A stretch of DNA of 64,000 bases, from assembly GCF_024622195.1 (NCBI RefSeq), contig NZ_JANKBI010000007.1, forward strand, positions 62,001 through 126,000, in the 5' to 3' direction. Of this stretch, positions 42,278 to 51,174 are shown one piece after another. How positions within the stretch are numbered: position 1 is the stretch's first letter; each line of letters opens with the position of its first letter. The notes beneath the pieces were generated by a model. That model did no database searches and was not told where the DNA came from. It was given only the letters and a program-made list of their open reading frames with translations. The stretch comes from Murimonas intestini (GTDB lineage Bacteria > Bacillota > Clostridia > Lachnospirales > Lachnospiraceae). Position numbers and translations under genes: made by a program.

Positions 42278-43210
42278 ATGGATAACCGGCAAAAAAAATC
42301 TTCGGTCGTCATCCGCATCCGGAAAGAATTGAAAAAGAACTGGCAGCTATATGTGATCATTGGGCTTCCCCTTCTTTATCTGATTACTTTCCAGTTTGTC
42401 CCTTTGCTGGGAAATGTAATGGCATTCAAGAACTATCGTATTAAGGAGGGAATCTGGGGCAGCCCCTGGGCAGGATTTAAATACTTTGAACAGTTTTTTA
42501 ACTCTCCCCAATTTAAGAGTATCCTTTCAAACACCCTGCTGCTCAGCTTTGGCCAGCTTATTCTGGGATTTCCGCTCCCGATTATTCTGGCCCTTGCCCT
42601 CAACGAAGCACTTAGCCCTAAATTTAAAAAGGTTGTCCAAACAGTCTCCTTCGCACCATATTTTATTTCTGTTGTTGTAATGGTGTCTCTGGTAAACCTG
42701 CTGCTGGATCCCCATGTAGGGCTGCTGGCGCACTGGCTTTCCAAAATAGGAATCGAAGGCAATCTCCTGGGAATGCCCAGCGCATTCCGTCCCATTTACA
42801 TATTGTCCGGAATCTGGCAGACAACCGGATACAGCGCGATCATTTACATCGCCGCACTGTCCTCCATTGACCCCAGTCTGTATGAGGCAGCCTCGGTGGA
42901 TGGCGCGACCCGCTTCCAGAGGATCCTGCATATCAATATCCCGGGAATCCTCCCTACAATAGTTGTTATGCTTATTCTGGAATCCGGAAAAATCATGAAT
43001 ATCGGTTTTGAAAAAGTATTTTTACTGCAAAACGACATGAATATGATAAGTTCAGAAATTATATCTACTTATGTATATAAAATCGGCATGGTGAAAGCTC
43101 AATACAGCTTTTCCACAGCAATCGGACTATTCAACTCGGCAATCAATGCCACCATCGTAGTTATAGTCAATAAGATTGCCAGAAAAGTTGGGGAAGGAGG
43201 TCTGTGGTAA
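42278..43210 (+). CDS. CUT1 ABC permease, LplB-type
   Basis: About 310 residues from ATG 42278 with AGGAGG 6 nt upstream; an in-frame start at 42242 lacks a ribosome site. Six membrane segments, beginning LYVIIGLPLLYLITFQFVPL, and EAA loop YEAASVDGATRFQRILHINI. N-terminal PLLGNVMAFKNYRIKEGIWG is typical of the LplB/YtcP-like branch that often carries complex or host oligosaccharides. It is first in a three-gene operon with a second permease and a binding protein; no ATPase is encoded. Confidence 0.9.
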   Translation: MDNRQKKSSVVIRIRKELKKNWQLYVIIGLPLLYLITFQFVPLLGNVMAFKNYRIKEGIWGSPWAGFKYFEQFFNSPQFKSILSNTLLLSFGQLILGFPLPIILALALNEALSPKFKKVVQTVSFAPYFISVVVMVSLVNLLLDPHVGLLAHWLSKIGIEGNLLGMPSAFRPIYILSGIWQTTGYSAIIYIAALSSIDPSLYEAASVDGATRFQRILHINIPGILPTIVVMLILESGKIMNIGFEKVFLLQNDMNMISSEIISTYVYKIGMVKAQYSFSTAIGLFNSAINATIVVIVNKIARKVGEGGLW

Positions 43211-43211
43211 T

Positions 43212-44138
43212 ATGCATATGACAGCTGCTGAAAACAAAAAGAAAAAAAGACGAAGGATTCATATAGGTATGCGCGACAAAGTATTTCTGACCGCTGTCCA
43301 CATCTATCTGCTTGTGACCCTGCTCGTTATCCTTTACCCGCTGGTTTATGTGATAAGCGCCTCCCTCTCCTCTCCCCACGCGGTCATCTCAGGACAGGTC
43401 TGGCTGTTCCCTGTAGATTTTTCGCTGGAAGGGTATATCAGAGTATTCCAGAACAAGACCTTTTTGTCAGGACTGAAGAATTCCTTTATCCTGTTATTCT
43501 TTGGAACATTGGTCAATATTGTTATGACAGTCCTTGCCGCCTATCCGCTTTCCAGAAAAACCTTTGCGGCAAGAAGGCCGCTGATGTTTATATTTGTGTT
43601 CTTTATGATTTTTACCCCCGGCATCGTACCTCTGTATATAGTTGTAAAGGATTTAAATCTGATCAACTCTTACGGGGCATTAATCCTGCCAACAGCACTC
43701 AGCGCTTACTATGTGATCATTACCAGGACATTCTTTGAGAGCTCCATTCCGACAGCACTCTATGAGTCAGCCCACCTGGACGGAGCCTCAGAGTTCAAAA
43801 TTCTGATAAAGATTGTTCTGCCGCTTTCAAAGCCAATCATTGCGGTATTGGCTTTGATGTATGGTGTCACACATTGGAACAGCTACTTTAATGCACTGCT
43901 CTTCATCGATAAGCAGGAAAACTTTCCACTGGCGCTGGTTCTTCGCCAGATCCTGATTCAGAACACTGTAGACATTACTTCCGTTGCAGACATGAAAACC
44001 ATGCTGGAAATGGAAGGTATGAGAGATTTGCTGAAGTATTCCATGATTGTAATTTCCAGTATTCCTATTCTTATACTCTATCCGTTCGTACAGAAGTATT
44101 TTGTACAAGGTATGATGCTCGGAGCTGTGAAAGAATAG
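43212..44138 (+). CDS. CUT1 ABC permease, LplC/YtcP-type
   Basis: About 308 residues from ATG 43212, one nucleotide after the stop of the first permease, with AAGGAGG ending 11 nt upstream; an in-frame start at 43176 overlaps the previous gene. Six membrane segments and EAA loop YESAHLDGASEFKILIKIVL. The C-terminus YFVQGMMLGAVKE is family-typical. It should pair with the LplB-type permease and use a shared MsmK-like ATPase encoded elsewhere. Confidence 0.9.
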   Translation: MHMTAAENKKKKRRRIHIGMRDKVFLTAVHIYLLVTLLVILYPLVYVISASLSSPHAVISGQVWLFPVDFSLEGYIRVFQNKTFLSGLKNSFILLFFGTLVNIVMTVLAAYPLSRKTFAARRPLMFIFVFFMIFTPGIVPLYIVVKDLNLINSYGALILPTALSAYYVIITRTFFESSIPTALYESAHLDGASEFKILIKIVLPLSKPIIAVLALMYGVTHWNSYFNALLFIDKQENFPLALVLRQILIQNTVDITSVADMKTMLEMEGMRDLLKYSMIVISSIPILILYPFVQKYFVQGMMLGAVKE

Positions 44139-44187
44139 ACTGAGAAATATTAAAACCCGGCCGGCTCACTTTTTGTATAAAACTGCT

Positions 44188-44230
44188 GCCAAATAGTTAC
44201 TGGTCACGGAGTAAACAGTAATACCAGATA
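44188..44230. mobile_element. 27-bp palindromic insertion with degenerate duplication
   Basis: A 27-bp unit (44196-44222) differs from the right end of copy 3 at only two positions. The flanks GCCAAATA (44188-44195) and ACCAGATA (44223-44230) match at 6 of 8 positions, which fits an older insertion. It lies in the 202-bp gap between the second permease and the binding-protein gene, which otherwise holds no gene apart from a possible stem of ACCCGG (44155-44160) with CCGGGT (44236-44241). Confidence 0.65.
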
Positions 44231-44340
44231 TCCGCCCGGGTATTATATACAGCAAAGGAGGTGTCTTTACAATTATTGTCAGGCAGCTATTCACAAACAT
44301 CACCATAATATTAACATTATTTACTAACAGGAGGACTCAT

Positions 44341-45993
44341 ATGAAGAGAAAAATTGCACTCATGCTTACAACAACGCTTGTAGCTACATCTTTTACCGGC
44401 CTTACTGCATTCGCCAACGAAGGAAGCAGTTCTATAGTTACAGAGGCAGGTACTTTTCCAATCGTGACAGAACCTACCACCATAAAGGTGTTCCTGGTTC
44501 AGCCAGCCAATGTTTCCAGTCTTGACGACAATGAGGTGACAAAGGCCATTGAAGAAAAAACAGGTATTGACCTGGAAATCATCACTGCAACACAAGACAA
44601 TGCAAAGGAGAAAATGTCCATCCTTCTGGCCAGCGGTGATTATCCGGATATGTTCCTCGCCACTGGCGTTTCCCATCAGTTCACAAATGAAGAACTGATG
44701 CTTTACGGAAAAGAACAGGGGATTTTTATTCCTCTGAATGACTTGATTGATAAATACGGGGACAGCATCAAAAATGTAATCGAAACAGACCCTGACTATG
44801 CATCCGAAATCGTTGCTCCGGACGGAAATATTTACGGACTACCCTCCTGGGAGCTTGCCTACCACTGTACCTTCCCTTCTAAGTTATGGATCAACCAGCA
44901 GTGGCTCGATAATCTTGGGCTGGAGGCACCAAAGACCACAGATGAATTTTATGAAGTACTGAAAGCCTTCAAGGAACAGGACCCAAATGGAAACGGTATC
45001 GCAGACGAAATCCCGCTTACAGGCCTGAATTCCCATGTTTTCCTGATGAACCCGTTTATTTATACAAACAACTTGACTTATTTCTTTATCAATGAGGAAG
45101 GAAAAGTTGATTATGCCCCTATCCAGGACGAATGGAGGGAAGGTCTCCGTTTTATGAAAAAGCTCTATGATGAAGAACTTCTGGATTCCGGTGCATTTAC
45201 CTCTTCCAGGGAGCAGATCACAACTCTCGGAACCAATCCGGACGCCGCGCTTCTAGGCGCAGTCACAGCCCTGCACCCCGGCCACTTTGTATCTATAAGT
45301 GACGATAAGCCCCGCCATACGGAATACACCGCGCTGGAACCCCTCACCGGACCAGAAGGCAAAAACTATGCTATGTATGACCTCACCGCATACGCAGGCG
45401 CAAGCTGTGTCATCACGGATGCCTGTGAAAACCCGGAAGCAGCATTCAGACTTGCTGATTACTTGGCAAGCGAAGAAGGCACCCTATTAACAACCACCGG
45501 CCTGGAGGGTGTTGGCTGGAGAAAGGCAGAAGACGGAGAGCTGAATATCCTTGGAGAGCCTGCAGACTACACACGTCTTGAGTATACACACGTCAGCGGA
45601 GAAGCTCATAACAAGAACTGGGGAAATGAAAACTTTCACTTCACAGGTTCCGAACTTAACGGCCTGCGGGGAAAATGGACATATGACCAGGATATCTATA
45701 CCCTGAACGGATATGAAAGACGTCTGTTCCAGGAAACACAGAATAAGTATGAGGGACATCAGAATGAGCAGAAATCTTTCAGCGTATTTTTAGATCCGGA
45801 AGTTACCGACACTGCCTATCAGCTGAAGGTCAACCTGGAAGACTATGTAAACCAGAGCCTTGTGCGCTTTGTCACAGGGGATCTGGATATCGAAAAAGAC
45901 TGGGATTCCTACATCCAGCAGATGAAGGATCTTCAGGTAGAAGAATATCTGGAAATTTATAACACAGCATATGAAGCAAAGTATGGCGGCTGA
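44341..45993 (+). CDS. CUT1 extracellular solute-binding protein, no lipobox
   Basis: A 550-residue binding protein of the LplA type: IEEKTGIDLEIITATQDNAK, ILLASGDYPDMFLATGVSHQ, YGLPSWELAYHCTFPSKLWI. The signal peptide ends TGLTAFANEG and lacks a lipobox cysteine, so signal peptidase I cleavage is predicted. RBS AGGAGG lies 7 nt before the ATG. It follows its two permease genes after a 202-bp gap, which may allow separate, higher expression. The long C-terminal domain is usual for oligosaccharide binders. Confidence 0.9.
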   Translation: MKRKIALMLTTTLVATSFTGLTAFANEGSSSIVTEAGTFPIVTEPTTIKVFLVQPANVSSLDDNEVTKAIEEKTGIDLEIITATQDNAKEKMSILLASGDYPDMFLATGVSHQFTNEELMLYGKEQGIFIPLNDLIDKYGDSIKNVIETDPDYASEIVAPDGNIYGLPSWELAYHCTFPSKLWINQQWLDNLGLEAPKTTDEFYEVLKAFKEQDPNGNGIADEIPLTGLNSHVFLMNPFIYTNNLTYFFINEEGKVDYAPIQDEWREGLRFMKKLYDEELLDSGAFTSSREQITTLGTNPDAALLGAVTALHPGHFVSISDDKPRHTEYTALEPLTGPEGKNYAMYDLTAYAGASCVITDACENPEAAFRLADYLASEEGTLLTTTGLEGVGWRKAEDGELNILGEPADYTRLEYTHVSGEAHNKNWGNENFHFTGSELNGLRGKWTYDQDIYTLNGYERRLFQETQNKYEGHQNEQKSFSVFLDPEVTDTAYQLKVNLEDYVNQSLVRFVTGDLDIEKDWDSYIQQMKDLQVEEYLEIYNTAYEAKYGG

Positions 45994-46053
45994 TTCAAAA
46001 TACCCCTGCGTTTTTGCTACAGAATATTAGTAACAAAACTTCCTATAGTAAAT

Positions 46054-46083
46054 GTGGACCTGCTCACTATAGAGCAGGTCCAC
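46054..46083. terminator. Hairpin between convergent binding-protein and AraC genes
   Basis: GTGGACCTGCTC (46054-46065) pairs perfectly with GAGCAGGTCCAC (46072-46083). It is placed to stop transcription from both sides, although T-runs are weak in both directions. Confidence 0.7.
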
Positions 46084-46103
46084 TCACATTCCTCTTTCCA
46101 AGT

Positions 46104-48383
46104 TTACTCTTTTTTCATATCATTCCTGAACTGATTTGGACTGGCGCCGTATCTTCTCTTCAAGGCATTGCGGAACACTGAGGAACTGTTATATCCGATA
46201 AGTTCCGCAATCTCATTGATGGTTTTTCCTGTTGTCCTTAAATATTCGATCCCCTTTTCCAGTCTCAGGTCTTCGATATAAGCAGAAAAATTGATTCCCA
46301 TCTGTTTACTGAAAAACTGGGACAGATATGGTTCACTCAGTCCAAATGTATCTGCTGTCATTTTCAGCGATATGGACGAATCTGTATAGTTTTCCTGCAG
46401 CCAGGCCGCAATTTTCTGTGCCAGCGTGTTGGCAGATTCCTGCTTTTTCACTTTTACACTATCGCTTATCATTTCTGTACACTTCAAAATTGCCGCATAA
46501 CGCTGTGATGTGGTAGAAAGCCTGTCTATGGCGATCACCTCGTCCCGGAACTTTTTGTCCGGATCCGCCTCCGGGGCGATCCTGCTGGCCGCTTCAAACA
46601 AAAGGCTCCTGAAATTATCCAGAAGATACTTTAAATGCGGCCGGGAAACATTCGTCTGGCTGACTGTTTTTTCCCACAACGTACTGACCCACTCTAAAGC
46701 TTCCTCCGTATTTCCCTGAAGTATCAGACCGATCAGCCTGCTTGCCTTTTCATAAGAAATCACTGAAACTTCATTGCTGATATTCAGCTCCCGATACCTG
46801 ATATAATTCTGATCCGGCTCAAGGATTCCATATCGCAAGGCCTCCTGCGCCTGCTTATACGACCTACCGATATCCTCAATCTTCCCTGCAATAGTTCCCC
46901 CTGCTGCCTGTACTAAAAGATCTGTCCTGTCATTAAATTCCTGCAGGGCAGGCTTTATCCATACATCTATCTGGTCATACAGTTCCGGGCCGTTATCGGG
47001 AAGATTCCATATGATTTCAAGCCGGTTTAATGAGCTTTCATAAAACAGCACATGCTGTTTTATGCTCAGAATTGCCTGTTTGATGGCTGTTTTGCTCTGC
47101 TCTATTTCATAGAAATCCATCTCTTTTGTGACACTCTCAATATTAAAGATCATCACATAAAAATACGGATATTCAAAACTGATCCCCACCTGTTTACCAA
47201 GTTCCATGACAGGTTTTTTCATACCATTTCCCTGAAGCAGGCTGTTAATATAATCACGTTTCAAATAAGGAAGTGAATCTTCCAGCCGTTTGTTCTTATC
47301 CTGCTCCGCCGTGATCAGCTTCTTTGTCTGTTCAAACAGACTTGTCAGATTCATGGGCCTGTCGTATTCGCCCAGGCTTTCCTTCATCCGATTAAGTGAG
47401 TCCGTGATTGGCCTTCCGTATCTCAGTGAAAACCTGACTGAGAATCCAAGACCCATCAATATTGCCAATGCTCCTGCCAAAATGTAGATACTTTTGAGAT
47501 TATCGACCTTTAGAAACACTTCCTTCTGCGGAAGGGCCACTATGTATTTCCACCCATTGTACCCTGACTGCTCCACAAAGGCAAACACCTTTTCCTCCCC
47601 TATGGTAAACTCATTACTCCCCTGAGAGATCTCCTCAATAGGAAAATTATATTTCCAGTCAGTAGCTGCCAGCAGAGAATTGTCTCTATTTAAAATTGCT
47701 GCAAATCCGCTCTCTGATTCTGAAAGAGGTATCAGCATGTCCATCAGCTTCTTTTCCCGGATAAGCATCATCGCAGACACATTGCTGCCATCTGATTTAT
47801 AGGGGAAAACATTCCGGATACAAACAATCTTTCTCTCTTTTTCCTCATCGTTTTTGTCTGTCCCCCCGCCGATGAGCATTGTCCTGTAATAACCTGCATA
47901 TGACACATTTTCCAGCATATCCAGCCACACGCCGTAGTCCATGCCTTCTATGCTGAAAAACCCCCTGTAAAAGAAATTGGAATCTGTATACACATCATCT
48001 GCACAGGCAATGATATCACTCCTGCCGAAATAAAAATAGATCTGATCGATCAGCTCATTTCTATATCTGTAGGCAGATAAAAAGTCTTTAAAATCACTGA
48101 TGCTGCTGACACTGCTCCTGTCAGTCTTCAGACTTTCCACCATGCTCATTTTTTTGACTTCCGTCTGAAGCTGCAGCGTATTAAAAAAACTGTCGCTCTC
48201 CCGCAGATATGCGTCCACCGTCTTGCATGCCGACTGGAGCAGCGCCCTATTTTTATCCTCCAGCTCTCCATACACCAGATTTGACGCATAGAAATATGAA
48301 TAGATAAAAATCACTGTGGGAATTAGCAATACAACAAAAAAGGATACAAAAAACTGCAGTAAAATACCATATTTTTTTATCAT
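46104..48383 (-). CDS. Membrane-bound AraC-family regulator with extracellular sensor
   Basis: A 759-residue one-component regulator. Membrane segments lie near 7-30 and about 300-320; between them is an extracellular sensing region of some 270 residues, probably a Cache-type domain. A cytoplasmic linker of about 300 residues leads to a C-terminal AraC DNA-binding domain with ISLKMTADTFGLSEPYLSQF, FSKQMGINFSAYIEDLRLEK and TINEIAELIGYNSSSVFRNA. This layout is common beside LplA/LplB/LplC-type transporters. It is convergent with that transporter here and likely senses its glycan outside the cell. A motif shared by both promoters supports this weakly. Confidence 0.88.
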   Translation of the reverse strand: MIKKYGILLQFFVSFFVVLLIPTVIFIYSYFYASNLVYGELEDKNRALLQSACKTVDAYLRESDSFFNTLQLQTEVKKMSMVESLKTDRSSVSSISDFKDFLSAYRYRNELIDQIYFYFGRSDIIACADDVYTDSNFFYRGFFSIEGMDYGVWLDMLENVSYAGYYRTMLIGGGTDKNDEEKERKIVCIRNVFPYKSDGSNVSAMMLIREKKLMDMLIPLSESESGFAAILNRDNSLLAATDWKYNFPIEEISQGSNEFTIGEEKVFAFVEQSGYNGWKYIVALPQKEVFLKVDNLKSIYILAGALAILMGLGFSVRFSLRYGRPITDSLNRMKESLGEYDRPMNLTSLFEQTKKLITAEQDKNKRLEDSLPYLKRDYINSLLQGNGMKKPVMELGKQVGISFEYPYFYVMIFNIESVTKEMDFYEIEQSKTAIKQAILSIKQHVLFYESSLNRLEIIWNLPDNGPELYDQIDVWIKPALQEFNDRTDLLVQAAGGTIAGKIEDIGRSYKQAQEALRYGILEPDQNYIRYRELNISNEVSVISYEKASRLIGLILQGNTEEALEWVSTLWEKTVSQTNVSRPHLKYLLDNFRSLLFEAASRIAPEADPDKKFRDEVIAIDRLSTTSQRYAAILKCTEMISDSVKVKKQESANTLAQKIAAWLQENYTDSSISLKMTADTFGLSEPYLSQFFSKQMGINFSAYIEDLRLEKGIEYLRTTGKTINEIAELIGYNSSSVFRNALKRRYGASPNQFRNDMKKE

Positions 48384-48437
48384 GTTTCCCTTCTCTTCTT
48401 TTTTACGTTCAAACTTCGGCTTCCTTTGTTAATATTA

Positions 48438-48466
48438 AGTATATTCCAATTTTAACCTATCCTCAA
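48438..48466 (-). promoter_or_regulatory. Promoter of the membrane AraC regulator
   Basis: On the minus strand TTGAGG (48461-48466) and TATACT (48438-48443) are 17 bp apart, 55 bp before the start codon. The spacer holds the shared AAAATTGGAATAT motif. An upstream inverted repeat TTTTGCG/CGCAAAA (48471-48493) may be an operator. Confidence 0.6.
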
Positions 48467-48543
48467 GGTATTTTGCGGTTATATATCGCAAAACACATGA
48501 CATATTTTATAATTTTATAAAGAGTTTTCTTAAAAAAGAAAAA

Positions 48544-48569
48544 GGCACCAACCATTTCCGGTAAGTGCC
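48544..48569 (-). terminator. Terminator of the aldo-keto reductase gene
   Basis: GGCAC...ACC (48544 on) pairs with GGT...GTGCC (to 48569); on the minus strand a TTTTTCTTTTTT tract follows. It lies about 75 bp after the reductase stop codon. Confidence 0.75.
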
Positions 48570-48645
48570 TGCAGAGACTTAGAATCCGCTGTTTATATAT
48601 AAATTTAAAATAATAAATACATTTCCGATTTATCAGTCTCCCGTC

Positions 48646-49608
48646 TTATAATGCGCCGACTATATTGTGTGGTGTGTATTCTTCCTCCAGATATGTAATT
48701 TCCGGCTGAGTCAGTTTTACATCTAAGCTGCCTGCTGCATCGTCAAAATATTCCGCCTTTGTGGCACCAATAATAGGCGCTGCAACACCTTTTGCAAACT
48801 GCCAGGCAAGTGCTGTCTGCGTCATCGTGACACCTTTTTTCTGTGCGAGTTCAGATACCCGCCTCACAATTTCCATATCTTTTTCCTGTGTCTTATCATA
48901 TTTTCCTTTTGCTGTCACATCTGTCCTGCTCCTTGCCGTATCAGCAGACCAGCCGGGACGTGACAGCCTCCCGGCAGCCAGCGGACTGTACGGTGTTCTT
49001 GCCACATTCTGCTCATTGCAGATGGGGATCAGCTCGCGCTCGTCCTCACGGTAAAGCAGATTATAATGATTCTGCATTGATACAAACTTTGTCCAGCCAT
49101 TTCGTTCTGCTGCGTACTGCATATTCATAAACTGATATCCATACATGGCAGAGGCGCCTAACGCGCGGACCTTGCCTGACTGGACAACCTTATGCAGTGC
49201 TTCCATGGTTTCCTCAATAGGTGTGCTGTAATCAAAACGGTGAATGATGAGCAGATCAATATAATCTGTGCCAAGGCGCTTCAATGAGCCATCCACCTCT
49301 TTCGGGATTGCCTCCTTTGAAAGTTTTCCTTCATTAAAATATACTTTTGTCGCAAGAACCACTTTGTCCCTGGATACATTCTTCTTAATAGCTCTACCCA
49401 GATATTCTTCACTTGTTCCCGCCGAATAGCAGTTTGCGGTGTCAAAGAAATTAATTCCCAGCTCCAGCGCATGTCTGATGATAACCTCACTCTCCTGCGG
49501 GTCCAGTGTCCATGCGTGCATCTTGCTGGCAGGGTCTCCAAAACTCATACATCCCACACACAGGCGGGATACCTCAATGTCTGTATTTCCTAACTTTGTA
49601 AATTCCAT
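48646..49608 (-). CDS. Aldo/keto reductase
   Basis: A 320-residue NAD(P)H-dependent reductase. The catalytic tetrad is visible: Asp in NFFDTANCYSAGTSEEYLG with its Tyr, Lys in VVLATKVYFNE, His in LLIIHRFDYSTP. The cofactor region PIIGATKAEYFDDAA lies near the C-terminus. It belongs to the YhdN/YajO-like group that reduces aldehydes or sugars. Its ATG directly follows the flavodoxin stop codon, so the two are translated together. The LysR gene divergent from the pair is the likely regulator. Confidence 0.9.
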   Translation of the reverse strand: MEFTKLGNTDIEVSRLCVGCMSFGDPASKMHAWTLDPQESEVIIRHALELGINFFDTANCYSAGTSEEYLGRAIKKNVSRDKVVLATKVYFNEGKLSKEAIPKEVDGSLKRLGTDYIDLLIIHRFDYSTPIEETMEALHKVVQSGKVRALGASAMYGYQFMNMQYAAERNGWTKFVSMQNHYNLLYREDERELIPICNEQNVARTPYSPLAAGRLSRPGWSADTARSRTDVTAKGKYDKTQEKDMEIVRRVSELAQKKGVTMTQTALAWQFAKGVAAPIIGATKAEYFDDAAGSLDVKLTQPEITYLEEEYTPHNIVGAL

Positions 49609-50109
49609 TTACAGCCACCTTTCAATCTCTTTTTCCGACCTCTGTACATTACCCCCGCGGATTGCCAGTCCTGCTTCCACTTTGGCTTTGGGGCAGAGCC
49701 TCCTGATATCCTTCTCACTGCTGCCCATACCGCTGCCTTCATGGGTACAGAACGGCCTGATCGTCTTCCCTGCAAAATCAAAGTGCTCCAGAAATGTAAA
49801 CACACACATTGGCATTGTTCCCCAGTAATTGGGAAATCCCAGATATATGACATCATACTTGTCAATACTCTCCGGCCAGGTCCTGAGCTTTGGACGGGCA
49901 TCACTCCTCTGGTCTGCCTGTGCCTGTGCGATACACTCATTATAATCCTTTGCGTAAGCCTGTTCAGGCTCTATCTTAAATAGATCAGCCCCTGTTAACC
50001 GCCCAATCATGCCTGCCGCCACCTCAGTATTTCCAATCTCAAGGTTTTTAATCTCTCCGTTCACATAGTTCTCATCTCCCCTTGAGAAGTACGCAATTAA
50101 TTCTGCCAT
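49609..50109 (-). CDS. Flavodoxin
   Basis: A 166-residue FMN-binding electron carrier. The start IAYFSRGDENYVNGEI differs from the classic T-G-N-T loop but has the right place; DVIYLGFPNYWGTMPMCVF and the C-terminal FCTHEGSGMGSSEKDIRRLC are typical of the flavodoxin_4 group. RBS AGGAGG-type sequence precedes the ATG. It is the first gene of a two-gene operon with the aldo/keto reductase, divergent from a LysR gene. This arrangement often serves redox or quinone/aldehyde stress. Confidence 0.88.
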   Translation of the reverse strand: MAELIAYFSRGDENYVNGEIKNLEIGNTEVAAGMIGRLTGADLFKIEPEQAYAKDYNECIAQAQADQRSDARPKLRTWPESIDKYDVIYLGFPNYWGTMPMCVFTFLEHFDFAGKTIRPFCTHEGSGMGSSEKDIRRLCPKAKVEAGLAIRGGNVQRSEKEIERWL

Positions 50110-50163
50110 TTTAATTACCTCCTGCTGTTTTCCTTATTATTTTATATTTTATCTCCTGTTTCC

Positions 50164-50192
50164 TTGATTTGGAATCTCCCAGATGTTATGAT
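50164..50192 (+). promoter_or_regulatory. Promoter of the LysR gene
   Basis: TTGATT (50164-50169) and TATGAT (50187-50192) are spaced by 17 bp, 38 bp before the LysR start codon. The divergent flavodoxin promoter should lie in the same 120-bp gap but is not clear. Confidence 0.55.
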
Positions 50193-50229
50193 AGTATTAA
50201 CTTTAAGTTCAAGCGAAAGGAGGCAGCCC

Positions 50230-51117
50230 ATGTATAACCATATGCTGGATACTTTTATAGCAGTCGCTGATTACGGCAGCTTTACAAAAGCCGCTGAATA
50301 CCTGTATATCTCCCCTACTGCTGTTATGAAACAGATGAATGCCCTGGAAAACCATCTGGACATAAAATTGCTGGAACGCACCTCATCTGGTGTCCGTCTG
50401 ACTGCGGCAGGTTCTCTCATTTACCAGGATGCCAAATTCATGATTGACTATTCCAAAAAATCCCTTGCAAGCGCCAAAGCCGCCATTCATGCAAATGACA
50501 CGACCTTCTGCATTGGCACCTCCCTTTTGAATCCCGCAAAGCCCTTTATGGATCTGTGGTACCGTGTAAATAAAGATTTCCCGGAACATAAACTCCACCT
50601 TGTTCCTTTTGAGGATAACCATGAGGGGATTCTAAGCGAGATTGAACAATTAGGGGAAAAATTTGATTTTTTAATCGGTGTTTGCGATTCCAAAGAATGG
50701 CTCTCCCGCTGCAATTTTCTTGCTCTGGGAAGATACCGGAAAATGATCGCCGTATCCAGGGAACACCGCCTGGCCGGGAAAGAACGTGTTGAGATAGAAG
50801 ATTTATATGGTGAGACATTGATGATGGTTGAGCGCGGAGATTCTGGCGTTAACGATTTTTTGAGGAATGATTTAGAACTGCATCATCCTCAGATTGTAAT
50901 TGAGGACACTCCTAAATTCTATGACCTGTCTGTATTTAACCGATGTGCCGAAACAGGAAATGTTCTGCTTACCATAGAGTGCTGGCAGGAAGTCCATCCG
51001 GGGCTTGTGTCCATTCCTGTAAACTGGGACTATAGTATCCCCTATGGTCTACTGTACAGCTTTGATGCCCCGGAGGATGTCTGCAGGTTTGCTGAAACTG
51101 TAAGAAATATCATATAG
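50230..51117 (+). CDS. LysR-family transcriptional regulator
   Basis: About 295 residues from ATG 50230, chosen for AGGAGG 6 nt upstream; an in-frame start at 50164 coincides with the promoter -35. The winged helix is MLDTFIAVADYGSFTKAAEY, LYISPTAVMKQMNALENHLD, IKLLERTSSGVRLTAAG. The effector domain follows from about residue 90. It is divergent from flavodoxin/aldo-keto reductase and is their likely regulator. Confidence 0.9.
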   Translation: MYNHMLDTFIAVADYGSFTKAAEYLYISPTAVMKQMNALENHLDIKLLERTSSGVRLTAAGSLIYQDAKFMIDYSKKSLASAKAAIHANDTTFCIGTSLLNPAKPFMDLWYRVNKDFPEHKLHLVPFEDNHEGILSEIEQLGEKFDFLIGVCDSKEWLSRCNFLALGRYRKMIAVSREHRLAGKERVEIEDLYGETLMMVERGDSGVNDFLRNDLELHHPQIVIEDTPKFYDLSVFNRCAETGNVLLTIECWQEVHPGLVSIPVNWDYSIPYGLLYSFDAPEDVCRFAETVRNII

Positions 51118-51174
51118 CAGTTGCCAGAAAAGGGGCTAACGCGGGCAGCAGCTTTTACGGCTGTTCAAATTATC

